Source of the DNA: Xiphydria camelus
Taxonomy: Eukaryota; Arthropoda; Insecta; Hymenoptera; Xiphydriidae
Direction of reading: 5' to 3'
Assembly (NCBI GenBank): GCA_963678675.1
Contig: OY783198.1
Coordinates: 20,756,684 to 20,820,683 of the forward strand
Length of the DNA stretch: 64,000 nucleotides
Below the pieces are notes generated by a model, which was not told the origin of the DNA, searched no databases, and was given only the letters and a program-made list of their open reading frames with translations. Shown here piece after piece: positions 26,617 through 37,715 of this stretch. The position numbers and the translations under genes are program-made. Position 1 is the first letter of the stretch. Every line of letters begins with the position of its first letter.

Positions 26617-29600
26617 CATAAGATAGGGTGATCCAGAATTCGATTCCAGAGATTTCGATTTTTGCGAAAAATCTAAGGGGTATGCCTTAGATTTTTTGCA
26701 AAAATCGAAATGTCTGGAATCGAATTCTCGACCATCCTATCTTATGTATTTTTTCGCGCTGATTACGAAAATGATATATTTATTGAGGAAATCTCAACGG
26801 AACACCGAGATATCGATGATTTCTTGCGGAAAAAAATATTTCTTTATACACAAAATCTGCGTTATTTCATATTTCCTTTGAGATCTCGACCAAATAACCG
26901 TGCTTTTCGGAATCAGCGTAAAAAAATACATCGGATAGGGTGGTCGAGATTCCAATTCCGAAGATTTTCATTTTTCGAAAAAATTGACAATTTCTGTAAG
27001 GTCGGGACCTTACAGAAAATGCGATTTTTCGCAAAAATCGAAATCTCTGGAATCGAATTCTCGACCATCCTATCTTATGTATTTTTTCGCGCTGATTACG
27101 AAAATGATATATTTATTGAGGAAATCTCAACGGAACACCGAGATATCGATGATTTCTTGCGGAAAAAAAAATTTCTTTATACACAAAATCAGCGTTATTT
27201 CATATTTCCTTTGAGATCTCGACCAAATAACCGTGCTTTTCGGAATCAGCGTAAAAAAATACATCGGATAGGGTGGTCGAGATTCCAATTCCGAAGATTT
27301 TCATTTTTCGAAAAAATTGACAATTTCTGTAAGGTCGGGACCTTACAGAAAATGCGATTTTTCGCAAAAATCGAAATCTCTGGAATCGAATTCTCGACCA
27401 TCCTATCTTATGTATTTTTTTACGCTGACTACGAAAATGATATATTTATTGAGGAAATCTCAACGGAACACCGAGATATCGATGATTTCTTGCGGAAAAA
27501 AATATTTCTTTATACACAAAATCTGCGTTATTTCATATTTCCTTTGAGATCTCGACCAAATAACCGTGCTTTTCGGAATCAGCGTAAAAAAATACATCGG
27601 ATAGGGTGGTCGAGATTCCAATTCCGAAGATTTTCATTTTTCGAAAAAATTGACAATTTCTGTAAGGTCGGGACCTTACAGAAAATGCGATTTTTCGCAA
27701 AAATCGAAATCTCTGGAATCGAATTCTCGACCATCCTATCTTATGTATTTTTTCGCGCTGATTACGAAAATGATATATTTATTGAGGAAATCTCAACGGA
27801 ACACCGAGATATCGATGATTTCTTGCGGAAAAAAAAATTTCTTTATACACAAAATCAGCGTTATTTCATATTTCCTTTGAGATCTCGACCAAATAACCGT
27901 GCTTTTCGGAATCAGCGTAAAAAAATACATCGGATAGGGTGGTCGAGATTCCAATTCCGAAGATTTTCATTTTTCGAAAAAATTGACAATTTCTGTAAGG
28001 TCGGGACCTTACAGAAAATGCGATTTTTCGCAAAAATCGAAATCTCTGGAATCGAATTCTCGACCATCCTATCTTATGTATTTTTTCGCGCTGATTACGA
28101 AAATGATATATTTATTGAGGAAATCTCAACGGAACACCGAGATATCGATGATTTCTTGCGGAAAAAAAAATTTCTTTATACACAAAATCAGCGTTATTTC
28201 ATATTTCCTTTGAGATCTCGACCAAATAACCGTGCTTTTCGGAATCAGCGTAAAAAAATACATCGGATAGGGTGGTCGAGATTCCAATTCCGAAGATTTT
28301 CATTTTTCGAAAAAATTGACAATTTCTGTAAGGTCGGGACCTTACAGAAAATGCGATTTTTCGCAAAAATCGAAATCTCTGGAATCGAATTCTCGACCAT
28401 CCTATCTTATGTATTTTTTCGCGCTGATTACGAAAATGATATATTTATTGAGGAAATCTCAACGGAACACCGAGATATCGATGATTTCTTGCGGAAAAAA
28501 AAATTTCTTTATACACAAAATCAGCGTTATTTCATATTTCCTTTGAGATCTCGACCAAATAACCGTGCTTTTCGGAATCAGCGTAAAAAAATACATCGGA
28601 TAGGGTGGTCGAGATTCCAATTCCGAAGATTTTCATTTTTCGAAAAAATTGACAATTTCTGTAAGGTCGGGACCTTACAGAAAATGCGATTTTTCGCAAA
28701 AATCGAAATCTCTGGAATCGAATTCTCGGCCATCCTATCTTATGTATTTTTTCGCGCTGATTACGAAAATGATATATTTATTGAGGAAATCTCAACGGAA
28801 CACCGAGATATCGATGATTTCTTGCGGAAAAAAAAATTTCTTTATACACAAAATCAGCGTTATTTCATATTTCCTTTGAGATCTCGACCAAATAACCGTG
28901 CTTTTCGGAATCAGCGTAAAAAAATACATCGGATAGGGTGGTCGAGATTCCAATTCCGAAGATTTTCATTTTTCGAAAAAATTGACAATTTCTGTAAGGT
29001 CGGGACCTTACAGAAAATGCGATTTTTCGCAAAAATCGAAATCTCTGGAATCGAATTCTCGACCATCCTATCTTATGTATTTTTTCGCGCTGATTACGAA
29101 AATGATATATTTATTGAGGAAATCTCAACGGAACACCGAGATATCGATGATTTCTTGCGGAGAAAAAAGTTTCTTTATACACAAAATCAGCGTTATTTCA
29201 TATTTCCTTTGAGATCTCGACCAAATAACCGTGCTTTTCGGAATCAGCGTAAAAAAATACATCGGATAGGGTGGTCGAGATTCCAATTCCGAAGATTTTC
29301 ATTTTTCGAAAAAATTGACAATTTCTGTAAGGTCGGGACCTTACAGAAAATGCGATTTTTCGCAAAAATCGAAATCTCTGGAATCGAATTCTCGACCATC
29401 CTATCTTATGTATTTTTTTACGCTGACTACGAAAATGATATATTTATTGAGGAAATCTCAACGGAACACCGAGATATCGATGATTTCTTGCGGAAAAAAA
29501 TATTTCTTTATACACAAAATCAGCGTTATTTCATATTTCCTTTGAGATCTCGACCAAATAACCGTGCTTTTCGGAATCAGCGTAAAAAAATACATCGGAT

Positions 29601-30924
29601 AGGGTGGTCGAGATTCCAATTCCGAAGATTTTCATTTTTCGAAAAAATTGACAATTTCTGTAAGGTCGGGACCTTACAGAAAATGCGATTTTTCGCAAAA
29701 ATCGAAATCTCTGGAATCGAATTCTCGACCATCCTATCTTATGTATTTTTTCGCGCTGATTACGAAAATGATATATTTATTGAGGAAATCTCAACGGAAC
29801 ACCGAGATATCGATGATTTCTTGCGGAGAAAAAAGTTTCTTTATACACAAAATCAGCGTTATTTCATATTTCCTTTGAGATCTCGACCAAATAACCGTGC
29901 TTTTCGGAATCAGCGTAAAAAAATACATCGGATAGGGTGGTCGAGATTCCAATTCCGAAGATTTTCATTTTTCGAAAAAATTGACAATTTCTGTAAGGTC
30001 GGGACCTTACAGAAAATGCGATTTTTCGCAAAAATCGAAATCTCTGGAATCGAATTCTCGACCATCCTATCTTATGTATTTTTTTACGCTGACTACGAAA
30101 ATGATATATTTATTGAGGAAATCTCAACGGAACACCGAGATATCGATGATTTCTTGCGGAAAAAAATATTTCTTTATACACAAAATCAGCGTTATTTCAT
30201 ATTTCCTTTGAGATCTCGACCAAATAACCGTGCTTTTCGGAATCAGCGTAAAAAAATACATCGGATAGGGTGGTCGAGATTCCAATTCCGAAGATTTTCA
30301 TTTTTCGAAAAAATTGACAATTTCTGTAAGGTCGGGACCTTACAGAAAATGCGATTTTTCGCAAAAATCGAAATCTCTGGAATCGAATTCTCGACCATCC
30401 TATCTTATGTATTTTTTCGCGCTGATTACGAAAATGATATATTTATTGAGGAAATCTCAACGGAACACCGAGATATCGATGATTTCTTGCGGAAAAAAAT
30501 ATTTCTTTATACACAAAATCTGCGTTATTTCATATTTCCTTTGAGATCTCGACCAAATAACCGTGCTTTTCGGAATCAGCGTAAAAAAATACATCGGATA
30601 GGGTGGTCGAGATTCCAATTCCGAAGATTTTCATTTTTCGAAAAAATTGACAATTTCTGTAAGGTCGGGACCTTACAGAAAATGCGATTTTTCGCAAAAA
30701 TCGAAATCTCTGGAATCGAATTCTCGACCATCCTATCTTATGTATTTTTTCGCGCTGATTACGAAAATGATATATTTATTGAGGAAATCTCAACGGAACA
30801 CCGAGATATCGATGATTTCTTGCGGAAAAAAATATTTCTTTATACACAAAATCAGCGTTATTTCATATTTCCTTTGAGATCTCGACCAAATAACCGTGCT
30901 TTTCGAAATCAGCGTAAAAAAATA
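26617..30924. repeat. Satellite block 11: Y-N-T-N-N-N-N-E'-TS-E'-TS-Y-Ys
   Basis: 4308 bp = 312 + 12 x 333. E' is an E unit with a further private change (GGAGAAAAAAGTTTC) at 29160 and 29826. TS combines the T left part with the AATCAGCG right part. The E'-TS pair is repeated exactly (28982 and 29648), giving a 666-bp dimer repeat. Confidence 0.9.
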
Positions 30925-32184
30925 CATAAGATAGGGTGATCCAGAATTCGATTCCAGAGATTTCGATTTTTGCGAAAAATCTAAGGGGTATGCCTTAGAT
31001 TTTTTGCAAAAATCGAAATGTCTGGAATCGAATTCTCGACCATCCTATCTTATGTATTTTTTCGCGCTGATTACGAAAATGATATATTTATTGAGGAAAT
31101 CTCAACGGAACACCGAGATATCGATGATTTCTTGCGGAAAAAAATATTTCTTTATACACAAAATCAGCGTTATTTCATATTTCCTTTGAGATCTCGACCA
31201 AATAACCGTGCTTTTCGGAATCAGCGTAAAAAAATACATCGGATAGGGTGGTCGAGATTCCAATTCCGAAGATTTTCATTTTTCGAAAAAATTGACAATT
31301 TCTGTAAGGTCGGGACCTTACAGAAAATGCGATTTTTCGCAAAAATCGAAATCTCTGGAATCGAATTCTCGACCATCCTATCTTATGTATTTTTTTACGC
31401 TGACTACGAAAATGATATATTTATTGAGGAAATCTCAACGGAACACCGAGATATCGATGATTTCTTGCGGAAAAAAATATTTCTTTATACACAAAATCAG
31501 CGTTATTTCATATTTCCTTTGAGATCTCGACCAAATAACCGTGCTTTTCGGAATCAGCGTAAAAAAATACATCGGATAGGGTGGTCGAGATTCCAATTCC
31601 GAAGATTTTCATTTTTCGAAAAAATTGACAATTTCTGTAAGGTCGGGACCTTACAGAAAATGCGATTTTTCGCAAAAATCGAAATCTCTGGAATCGAATT
31701 CTCGACCATCCTATCTTATGTATTTTTTTACGCTGACTACGAAAATGATATATTTATTGAGGAAATCTCAACGGAACACCGAGATATCGATGATTTCTTG
31801 CGGAAAAAAATATTTCTTTATACACAAAATCTGCGTTATTTCATATTTCCTTTGAGATCTCGACCAAATAACCGTGCTTTTCGGAATCAGCGTAAAAAAA
31901 TACATCGGATAGGGTGGTCGAGATTCCAATTCCGAAGATTTTCATTTTTCGAAAAAATTGACAATTTCTGTAAGGTCGGGTCGGTACAGAAAATGCGATT
32001 TTTTTTCGAAAAATCGAAATCTCTAGAATCGATCTCTCCACCACCCTATCTTATGTATTTTTTCGCGCTGATTCCGAAACTGATAGATTTATTGAGGAAA
32101 TATCAAGCGAACACCGAGATATCGATGATTTTCCGAAAATTAGCGTTATTTTATATTTCCTTTGAGATTTCGATGATTTCTTGC
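30925..32184. repeat. Satellite block 12 and decayed right edge
   Basis: Units Ys, TS and T are intact. From about 31981 the sequence diverges: the apex stem is broken (GTCGGGTCGGTACAG), GATTCCGAAACTG replaces GATTACGAAAATG, and about 25 bp around the A-tract is missing. Similarity stops near 32184 at unique DNA. Decay at one edge of a homogenised array is the usual outcome of unequal exchange. Confidence 0.9.
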
Positions 32185-32825
32185 CCTTTGCACTCCGGGC
32201 GATTTAGCACTTCTCCGGGTGATTTTCGAACGTGCGAACCAGCCACTCCCGACAGTTTTGTCAATATTGCGGCTAAATTAGGTTTTAGATTTATTTTTGC
32301 ATCGACTAAAACAAAACCGATAAACATTGTACTCAGTAATTAGTTTTTGTACGATATCTAATGTAACAATTCACAAGATGCATGCTTGAAGGGTACCGGC
32401 TGTCTCCGTCTCTCCTTCTCTCTCTCTCTCGCTCTCCTGCGGAACGTCCCACAAGTGTGCATCCCCCCGAGAAATGGGAATCCCTCTCAGCGTGCTCACG
32501 TACACACGACTTAGAATACAGATACGCGCGCGCGCAGAAACCGCAGACGTACCCGGCTCGTTCTCCACGCGCGCGCTCGCCGCGCTCTCCTCCCGTATTC
32601 CCACTCCGCGCGCCTCTTTACGTGCTTCTTTCCCTCTGCCACTCGCACAACAGCCGGCGTGTATCTCCAGCGTCCTGGAACAAAGGCAGAGACGCTGCGC
32701 GGGTTCAAGCGCTCTCGCAGCGGTTGGAGAAGAACTGTACATTAATAAAATTGGGGACCGAGAGAGAAACGCCGTAACGCCATCGCGTGCTGAAGAAAAA
32801 GAGATCCTCTCGCCGCGCCGTCTGG
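32185..32825. other. Unique flank with CT-rich and CpG-rich stretches, no gene seen
   Basis: Contains a CT-rich low-complexity stretch (about 32405-32440) and CpG/GCGC runs (32525-32600). Open frames of 65-163 codons overlap here on both strands with biased, low-complexity translations. None resembles a protein I know. Confidence 0.6.
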
Positions 32826-33172
32826 TATACCGTATGTCCCACTCTGTACGAGCCAGTTTGAAGTTACCTTCGGGGAGGCTTGGTCGGTACTTGAGTCATT
32901 TAATACCGGTAGAAGTCGAGTCGGTAGTTAGAGTTGGTGTCAATTCGGGTGATCGAAGCGTCTAACTTTAAAATTATGAATTTGTGAATAATGGAAATTA
33001 CTCACCATTATTCACAAATTCATAATTTCGAGATTAGACGCTTCGATCTCCCGAATTGACACCAACTCTAACTACCGACTCGACTTCTACCGGTATTAAA
33101 TGTTTCGATTACCGACCAAGCCTCCCCGAAGGTAACTTCAAACTGGCCCGTACAGAGTGGGACATACGGTAC
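32826..33172. repeat. Long fold-back element, ~169-bp arms
   Basis: The left arm (32826-32994) and right arm (33005-33172) are reverse complements at roughly 95% identity, separated by about 10 nt (AAATTACTCA). Shared landmarks include CTACCGGTATTAAAT, GAATTGACACCAACTC and ATTCACAAATTCATAAT. A transcript would form a hairpin of more than 160 bp. The 50265-50325 stretch resembles part of the arm (CTTCGATCT...GAATTGACA), so it may belong to a dispersed family. No transposase and no clear target duplication were seen. Confidence 0.88.
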
Positions 33173-33727
33173 CTCATGCCCCTGCCTCCTCCACGTACGC
33201 TCGGTCCCCCGCGCCTTTCCGCTCGACGGAGAACTTTCGCGACGAGGGGTGCTGGAATCTCGCGCGGAGCCACTGAAAGTGGCAAGACCCCCTCGCGGTT
33301 GAATAGAGACTTTTCAGCCTGTTTGCACGCTCGACTGACAGTCGCGGTTCAAAGAGGGGAGAACGAGAACATAGAGCTATACCCGCGGATATGTGTATAT
33401 ACACGCAGCTCCTTTCGCGGAACGTCTGCTTCAACGTGTACTTACACCTGTCGCTCCTTCACGCGCTGTACAAGGATCCGTTTTGGGGGTTTTCGATGTA
33501 ACGTTGAGTTTGCTTAGGTGGTACCGATTGTTCTCATTGGTTTGATTATTGTTATCTTCGAGGAGACGCGCTCGGGTGCAGGCTTGCGTCTCGACGTGAT
33601 CGACGCAGGGTGACGCGTCGAATCGGTGTATGCTTTGTCATTCCTTTTATACCGTGCATTGTGGAGTAATCGGCGTATGTATATCTGTACAATTTTCAAA
33701 CGTGGTACTTTTTTCATAGATGATACC
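33173..33727. other. CpG-rich unique DNA, no gene seen
   Basis: Continuous with the fold-back element. Open frames exist on both strands (for example 33056-33517 plus, 33174-33434 minus) but they overlap the palindrome or each other and show no recognisable domain. Confidence 0.55.
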
Positions 33728-33729
33728 TA

Positions 33730-33969
33730 TACTGAGAGAAAAATTTAATCGAATTGACTAAACGTTTATTCGTATATTACTAACTAAATATTTTATCGGC
33801 TCGGATAATACTTATTTGTCCCACAAGATATTTTTATCGACGAACTATATTAACTCGGGTTAATAAAAAATTTTGTCGGATCAAATAAATATTACTCGAG
33901 CCAATAAAATATTTGGTAGTGACATGCAAATAAATGTTTATTTAATTCTACTAAATTTTTCTTACAGTG
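33730..33969. mobile_element. MITE, TA-flanked (Tc1/mariner-like)
   Basis: The 240-bp element has about 26-bp imperfect terminal inverted repeats of the form YACTG..AGAAAAATTTA and a TA dinucleotide on each side (33728-33729 and 33970-33971). The AT-rich interior repeats an AATATTTT..TCGG motif in both orientations. TA duplication is typical of Tc1/mariner elements; the assignment is inferred from the ends only. Confidence 0.75.
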
Positions 33970-33971
33970 TA

Positions 33972-34980
33972 GATCGCAGGCTATCGTCGAAACGCCACTC
34001 TAATGGGGCCAGAGTGAAAAATGCGTGAAATGCCCAGACAGACGGTAAAAAAAGTTTCGACTTCAAAAACGTCTTTAAAGTCCACCGGGACGTTCCAGCC
34101 TCCCGCCATCTGTGCCGTCTGGATACAGGGGAGGGGGAGGGGGAAGTGCGATTTTGTTCTCGCGAAAGTACGGAGTTTCAAGTTTTTTTCTTCGCCTCTC
34201 TCGCGATACCCTCGGACCTGCAGAAATCCTTCGCAACTTTTTCCCCGAATCGACGGGAAAAGGAAACTTCGTCATTTTTTTCGTCTACTTTATCGCGAGG
34301 TCAAACCAGGTGGTGCGCCATTCTTCCATTATTTCGAAAATGAGTGATATTTCCAGGCGTGGCATTCCGACGTTGTTGATTCTATAGCAAATTTCGGGAA
34401 CGACCGCGGTTTCCCACGGCGCTTCCCTGATAACGCGATTAACGACGATAATAGGATCCCGCGCCGAGGATGGGATTCGACGACATATATACGTCAACGA
34501 GGCTGCAAGGAGTCTTTTGAAAGCCGACTCCCGCCGTATCGTCGTTACCTCATAGAGCGATCGTCGAACTTTCAATGGAAACGGACGGAGCCCGAAGTTA
34601 CGGAGCAATTAGACTCCAATTTGAACAGGCGGCGGCGGCAGCGTGCGCCTGCCGCAAAACGGACGTCTAATTAAAGTCGGTATACTCTCGGCGTCCGAGA
34701 CATAGGTACGAGCTGCGGTATATATACATATAGGGTGGCCCGAATCGTCCTCCCTTATCCCGCACGCGGAGTCTGCCTTCTCGTGGGAACCGAAGGACTG
34801 CTCCGTTAATGCAGCTCATCTCGTACAGGGTAACCTCGGAGTTAAAGGTGCGGCCGATCGAAGCGACTTAACTCTACTTAAATCTACTTAAGGCCATTTC
34901 TCGATCTATCGCTGCTTCCTGCTACATTGATTTACGCCGTAACTCACATCTCGGGACGGTTACACTTGTTAGCGTAGTCT
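33972..34980. other. Unique DNA, no gene seen
   Basis: Includes a G-rich run (about 34125-34145). Several short frames on both strands (60-108 codons) overlap around 34021-34608. None has a recognisable motif or convincing start context. Confidence 0.55.
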
Positions 34981-35222
34981 ACGCCGGGAGAGATAATTGC
35001 TGATGTCAAAAAAATGATTTCTTCTATCAAAAACATAATATAATTTCAGGATCAAGCCATGGTTTTCTTCACGCAAAAGAATAGTTGAGGCTCGAGTAAT
35101 TGTTTTTTTTTTCACGCAGAAAGAATTTCTCGTCCCAATAAAGGTATTCTTGAATCAAGAAAGTACATTTTCTTCGACCTAGAATCTGTATACCGGGAGA
35201 AAATTTGACTAAATCTGCGGTT
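34981..35222. mobile_element. Truncated MITE, same family as 63109-63404, inverted
   Basis: The sequence from GCCGGGAGAGATAATTGCTG onward matches the reverse complement of the 63.1-63.4 kb element over about 170 bp, including GAAATTCTTTC and AAAAACCATGG/AAAAACCATAG landmarks. The far end is diverged; a second CCGGGAGAAAAT occurs near 35197. Interpreted as an older, partly decayed copy. Confidence 0.65.
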
Positions 35223-35540
35223 AGGGATGGGGATATGCAGATCTAGTGACTTGGACTAATAATCGACTCAAGTTGACTACAGCCTGTTTCCTTCAAATAG
35301 CCGCTAATCGTTATAACCAAATTTATTAATTGAAACGCAGACTTAATTGAATATACCATTCTTTCTCTCATTGTCAGTGTATTCTTAAAAATGTGTAAGA
35401 TCACATGTTCATTATTCAAGATATATTTTGTTGACATTAGCAATTATTTCTCTGAGTATAAAGGATCTCGATGTCGAGAATTTAACGAAGTCGAACGAAT
35501 TCGGACTGATTATTATCGATGCTAATTGTCGTGAGTTTAA

Positions 35541-35778
35541 CACTAGAACTACCCAATGGTTGCGCGTTATAAGACGGTCGCTTTGGCGGGTGATTATCTC
35601 GTTATCCGTGAATTTTTCGTCTATACTGCTATGGACCTTTTTTGTAGAGCGAAATATGCTCTACAAGAAAGTATTCTACCAATTTCGACAATAACCTCAC
35701 GGGTTACGAAATGATCGAGGTTGAATGAAACTCTGAATAAGGCACCGGTCAAATTGACCGGCTGCGGTAGTTCTAGTG
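35541..35778. mobile_element. piggyBac-like MITE with TTAA target duplication
   Basis: The 238-bp element has perfect 13-bp terminal inverted repeats CACTAGAACTACC, flanked on both sides by TTAA (35537-35540 and 35779-35782). A palindrome CCGGTCAAATTGACCGG lies just inside the right end. TTAA duplication is diagnostic of the piggyBac superfamily. No transposase is present, so the element is non-autonomous. Confidence 0.88.
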
Positions 35779-35957
35779 TTAATTCGACCTGCGAAAAAGA
35801 AAAGTAAGCAGGAGACTTATAAAGATTTTTTTTAAATCTCGCTTTTAAAAGCTGAGAGCGAGCTTCATCTCGAGTCTTCTCCAAATCCAACCCCCCTTCG
35901 CGCGTTTGCGCTCGTTTGAAAATCCGAGCACAGGTTCGAAAAAGAGTTCCTCCCATA

Positions 35958-35959
<2 letters not shown>

Positions 35960-35989
<30 letters not shown>
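35960..35989. repeat. (TA)n microsatellite
   Basis: About 15 TA units followed by AAGG. Confidence 0.95.
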
Positions 35990-35991
<2 letters not shown>

Positions 35992-37375
35992 GATCTATAA
36001 CTATCTCTCACTGTCTCCTCTCCGATCCGTTTTCCCGCCGTCTCGTCACCCCTTCCAATTCCCCGCGGGTATATATATATCTAGAGACCACCTGGCATCC
36101 AACCATCTTGCCAGCTTCCCCATTCCGGTACGTAAACATAATCATCAGCGCCACCAGGGCTCACCCGCGGTCGACTAATCAGGATGTTAGCAATCTGGCC
36201 GGCCGCGTCGGGGCTTTTCCCCTCCGACTTCTACTTCGCCGCCAACTCGCGCCCGCACCCGACCGATGTCCGGTCCGATAACTCAAAATAATTAAATAGT
36301 TACCCGGAGCACAGCGCGCGGCGTCCCAGACTAATTGGGCGGTTTACCCTTCCCCTGTTTTTCCCTGATATTTATCCCGGAGCGTAATATCCTCCGCTCT
36401 CTCTCCCTCGTCGTTTCTTCTACCTTTTAACGCATCCTGGATCTTTTCCCTATTTTCGCTTCGTTCGCGGCTTCCGCCCACCCCTATCATGTACATTTCG
36501 AGAGACCCTTCCTCTCCGCGAGCCGCTATCTGCGGGAATCATCTCGCAGCCACCGAGGCGAACGAAAGCGAAGGGAAAAATATTAATCGCCGACGCGCGT
36601 GATCCCCTTACTCGCAATTAGGAGCGGGATGAACGAAGGGTGGCTAAAGGGAGGAGCGGAACGCACGCGTGCTGCAGCGCTCGGGGTTTACCCCTCGTTA
36701 AAATTTGAAAATGCCAAGGGGTGGGAGTGCAGACGATGAAATGGAGAGATCGCTCGGGTGGAAAGAAATAATGGGGCGAAAAGTACGAAATCACTCCGAT
36801 CGAGGCTGTCGTATGCGAAATTCTCGTTTCTTCGCTTCGTCGCCGCGCGCAGTCGTTGCACCGCTGGCCGCTCGATGCAGGTGGACACGGTATACACGGA
36901 AGTGATTGCATTATTGATTTTCGATGGGAATTTGTGCTAATAACACGCGCTAACTCGTGCCTCGATCATTTTGGCGTATACGCGATATTTAGAGCTACGC
37001 GGGGATTTCCCGTTTACGAGCTTCCCGTCGAATCCGAACAAGCACTCCGACCCGCCGGCATCGATGAATTTATACGCGCAATGTACCAATGCGACGATGA
37101 TAGTACCGAGCGGCTCTAAATAATATGCCCCATCACGGGCCGTGCTATTCGCAGTTAGTGGGCACCCGTATGACGGTGACGCCCGAGCGGTATCGATGCT
37201 TCGTCAAACGTGACGATAGGTCGGATTTGTCTCTTCTCCATATGCCTGACTGATCTATTTATCCGCATGTATATCCGATTATATTATGCGGAAGCAGGAA
37301 GAATTAATTATCTCGCCGCGCTGCTGTATAATTTAGACAAACTTTTTTGATCGTTTCTTTTTTCTGAAACCTAGG
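35990..37375. other. CpG-rich unique DNA, no gene seen
   Basis: No long inverted repeat and no recognisable protein. Open frames at 36618-36911 (minus) and 36705-37119 (plus) overlap and look random. Could be intron or regulatory DNA of a neighbouring gene outside the window; this is not demonstrable here. Confidence 0.5.
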
Positions 37376-37585
37376 TACGCTGAAGAAAAAATTAGCCGGC
37401 AAAATTATTTTGTCGAGTCAATTTGATAAACTGAAAAAATACTTGTTGGATCATCCAAATGTTTAGCTCCGTCATGAGTTTTAGTGAAATGAATCAAAGA
37501 ACTTTGCGATTCCAAAAAAAACGCTTTGTTGGCTCGTATTCATTCAAAATATTTTGTTAGCCCAGCCAAGAGTTCTTTTAGCGTA
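37376..37585. mobile_element. Degraded MITE with TACGCT ends
   Basis: The left end TACGCTGAAGAAAAAATTAG and the right end (reverse complement TACGCTAAAAGAACTCTTGG) match imperfectly. Just inside, CAAAATTATTTTG on the left mirrors CAAAATATTTTG on the right. Its size and AT-rich TCGG-containing interior resemble the 33.7 kb element. Confidence 0.55.
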
Positions 37586-37667
37586 CAATATGTGATTCTA
37601 TACATATAAATATACCGATCAAAAATGTAATCCAATCAAACACAAGTTATTAACTAATTATCTCGTG

Positions 37668-37715
37668 CATAAAATCGCTAATTTCTTATATTTCCTTTGA
37701 GATAGGGCGGTCGAG
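37668..37715. repeat. Stray fragment of the 333-bp satellite
   Basis: TATATTTCCTTTGAGAT followed by AGGGCGGTCGAG matches the satellite body (CATATTTCCTTTGAGAT) and hairpin arm (AGGGTGGTCGAG), with the intervening ~50 bp deleted. The preceding CATAAAATCGCTAATTTC resembles the satellite CACAAAATCAGCGTTATTTC. It lies about 5.5 kb beyond the array edge. Confidence 0.6.

Larger units (their letters stand above)
1..32184. repeat. Palindromic satellite DNA array, ~97 units of 333/312 bp
   Basis: The same unit recurs at exactly 333-bp spacing over 32 kb with very few differences. The array continues off the left edge of the window. Each unit has two dyads: a junction hairpin (151 bp in type A, 130 bp in type B) and a 182-bp body whose outer ~26 nt also read back inverted (TTTTTTCGCGCTGATTACG against TTTTTTTACGCTGATTCCG on the other strand). 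Each unit carries EcoRI (GAATTC) and adjoining EcoRV/ClaI sites, and nearly all carry BglII (AGATCT), so EcoRI should release a 333-bp ladder. Unit code used in the block entries: N, standard body; T, TTACGCTGACTACG in place of TCGCGCTGATTACG plus GGAAAAAAATATTTC and AATCTGCG; Y, standard left part with those last two variants; Ys, as Y but AATCAGCG; W, TTCTGGCGG; E, GGAGAAAAAAATTTC; M, GATATGG with one A fewer and GATTTCGACC. Palindromic satellites are known from parasitoid Hymenoptera; I cannot test kinship here. Possibly centromeric or heterochromatic, but no direct evidence. Confidence 0.97.

Noticed and set aside
615..30939. Long plus-strand frames (up to 3462 codons) as giant repetitive protein genes
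   Set aside because: Openness follows from one stop-free unit of 111 codons. Variants are mostly residue-changing, a second plus-strand frame is also partly open, and no promoter or splice context is seen.
1..32184. CRISPR-like regular array
   Set aside because: There are no unique spacers; the full 333 bp is repeated.
34125..34146. G-quadruplex motif
   Set aside because: Only three G runs are present; the canonical motif needs four.
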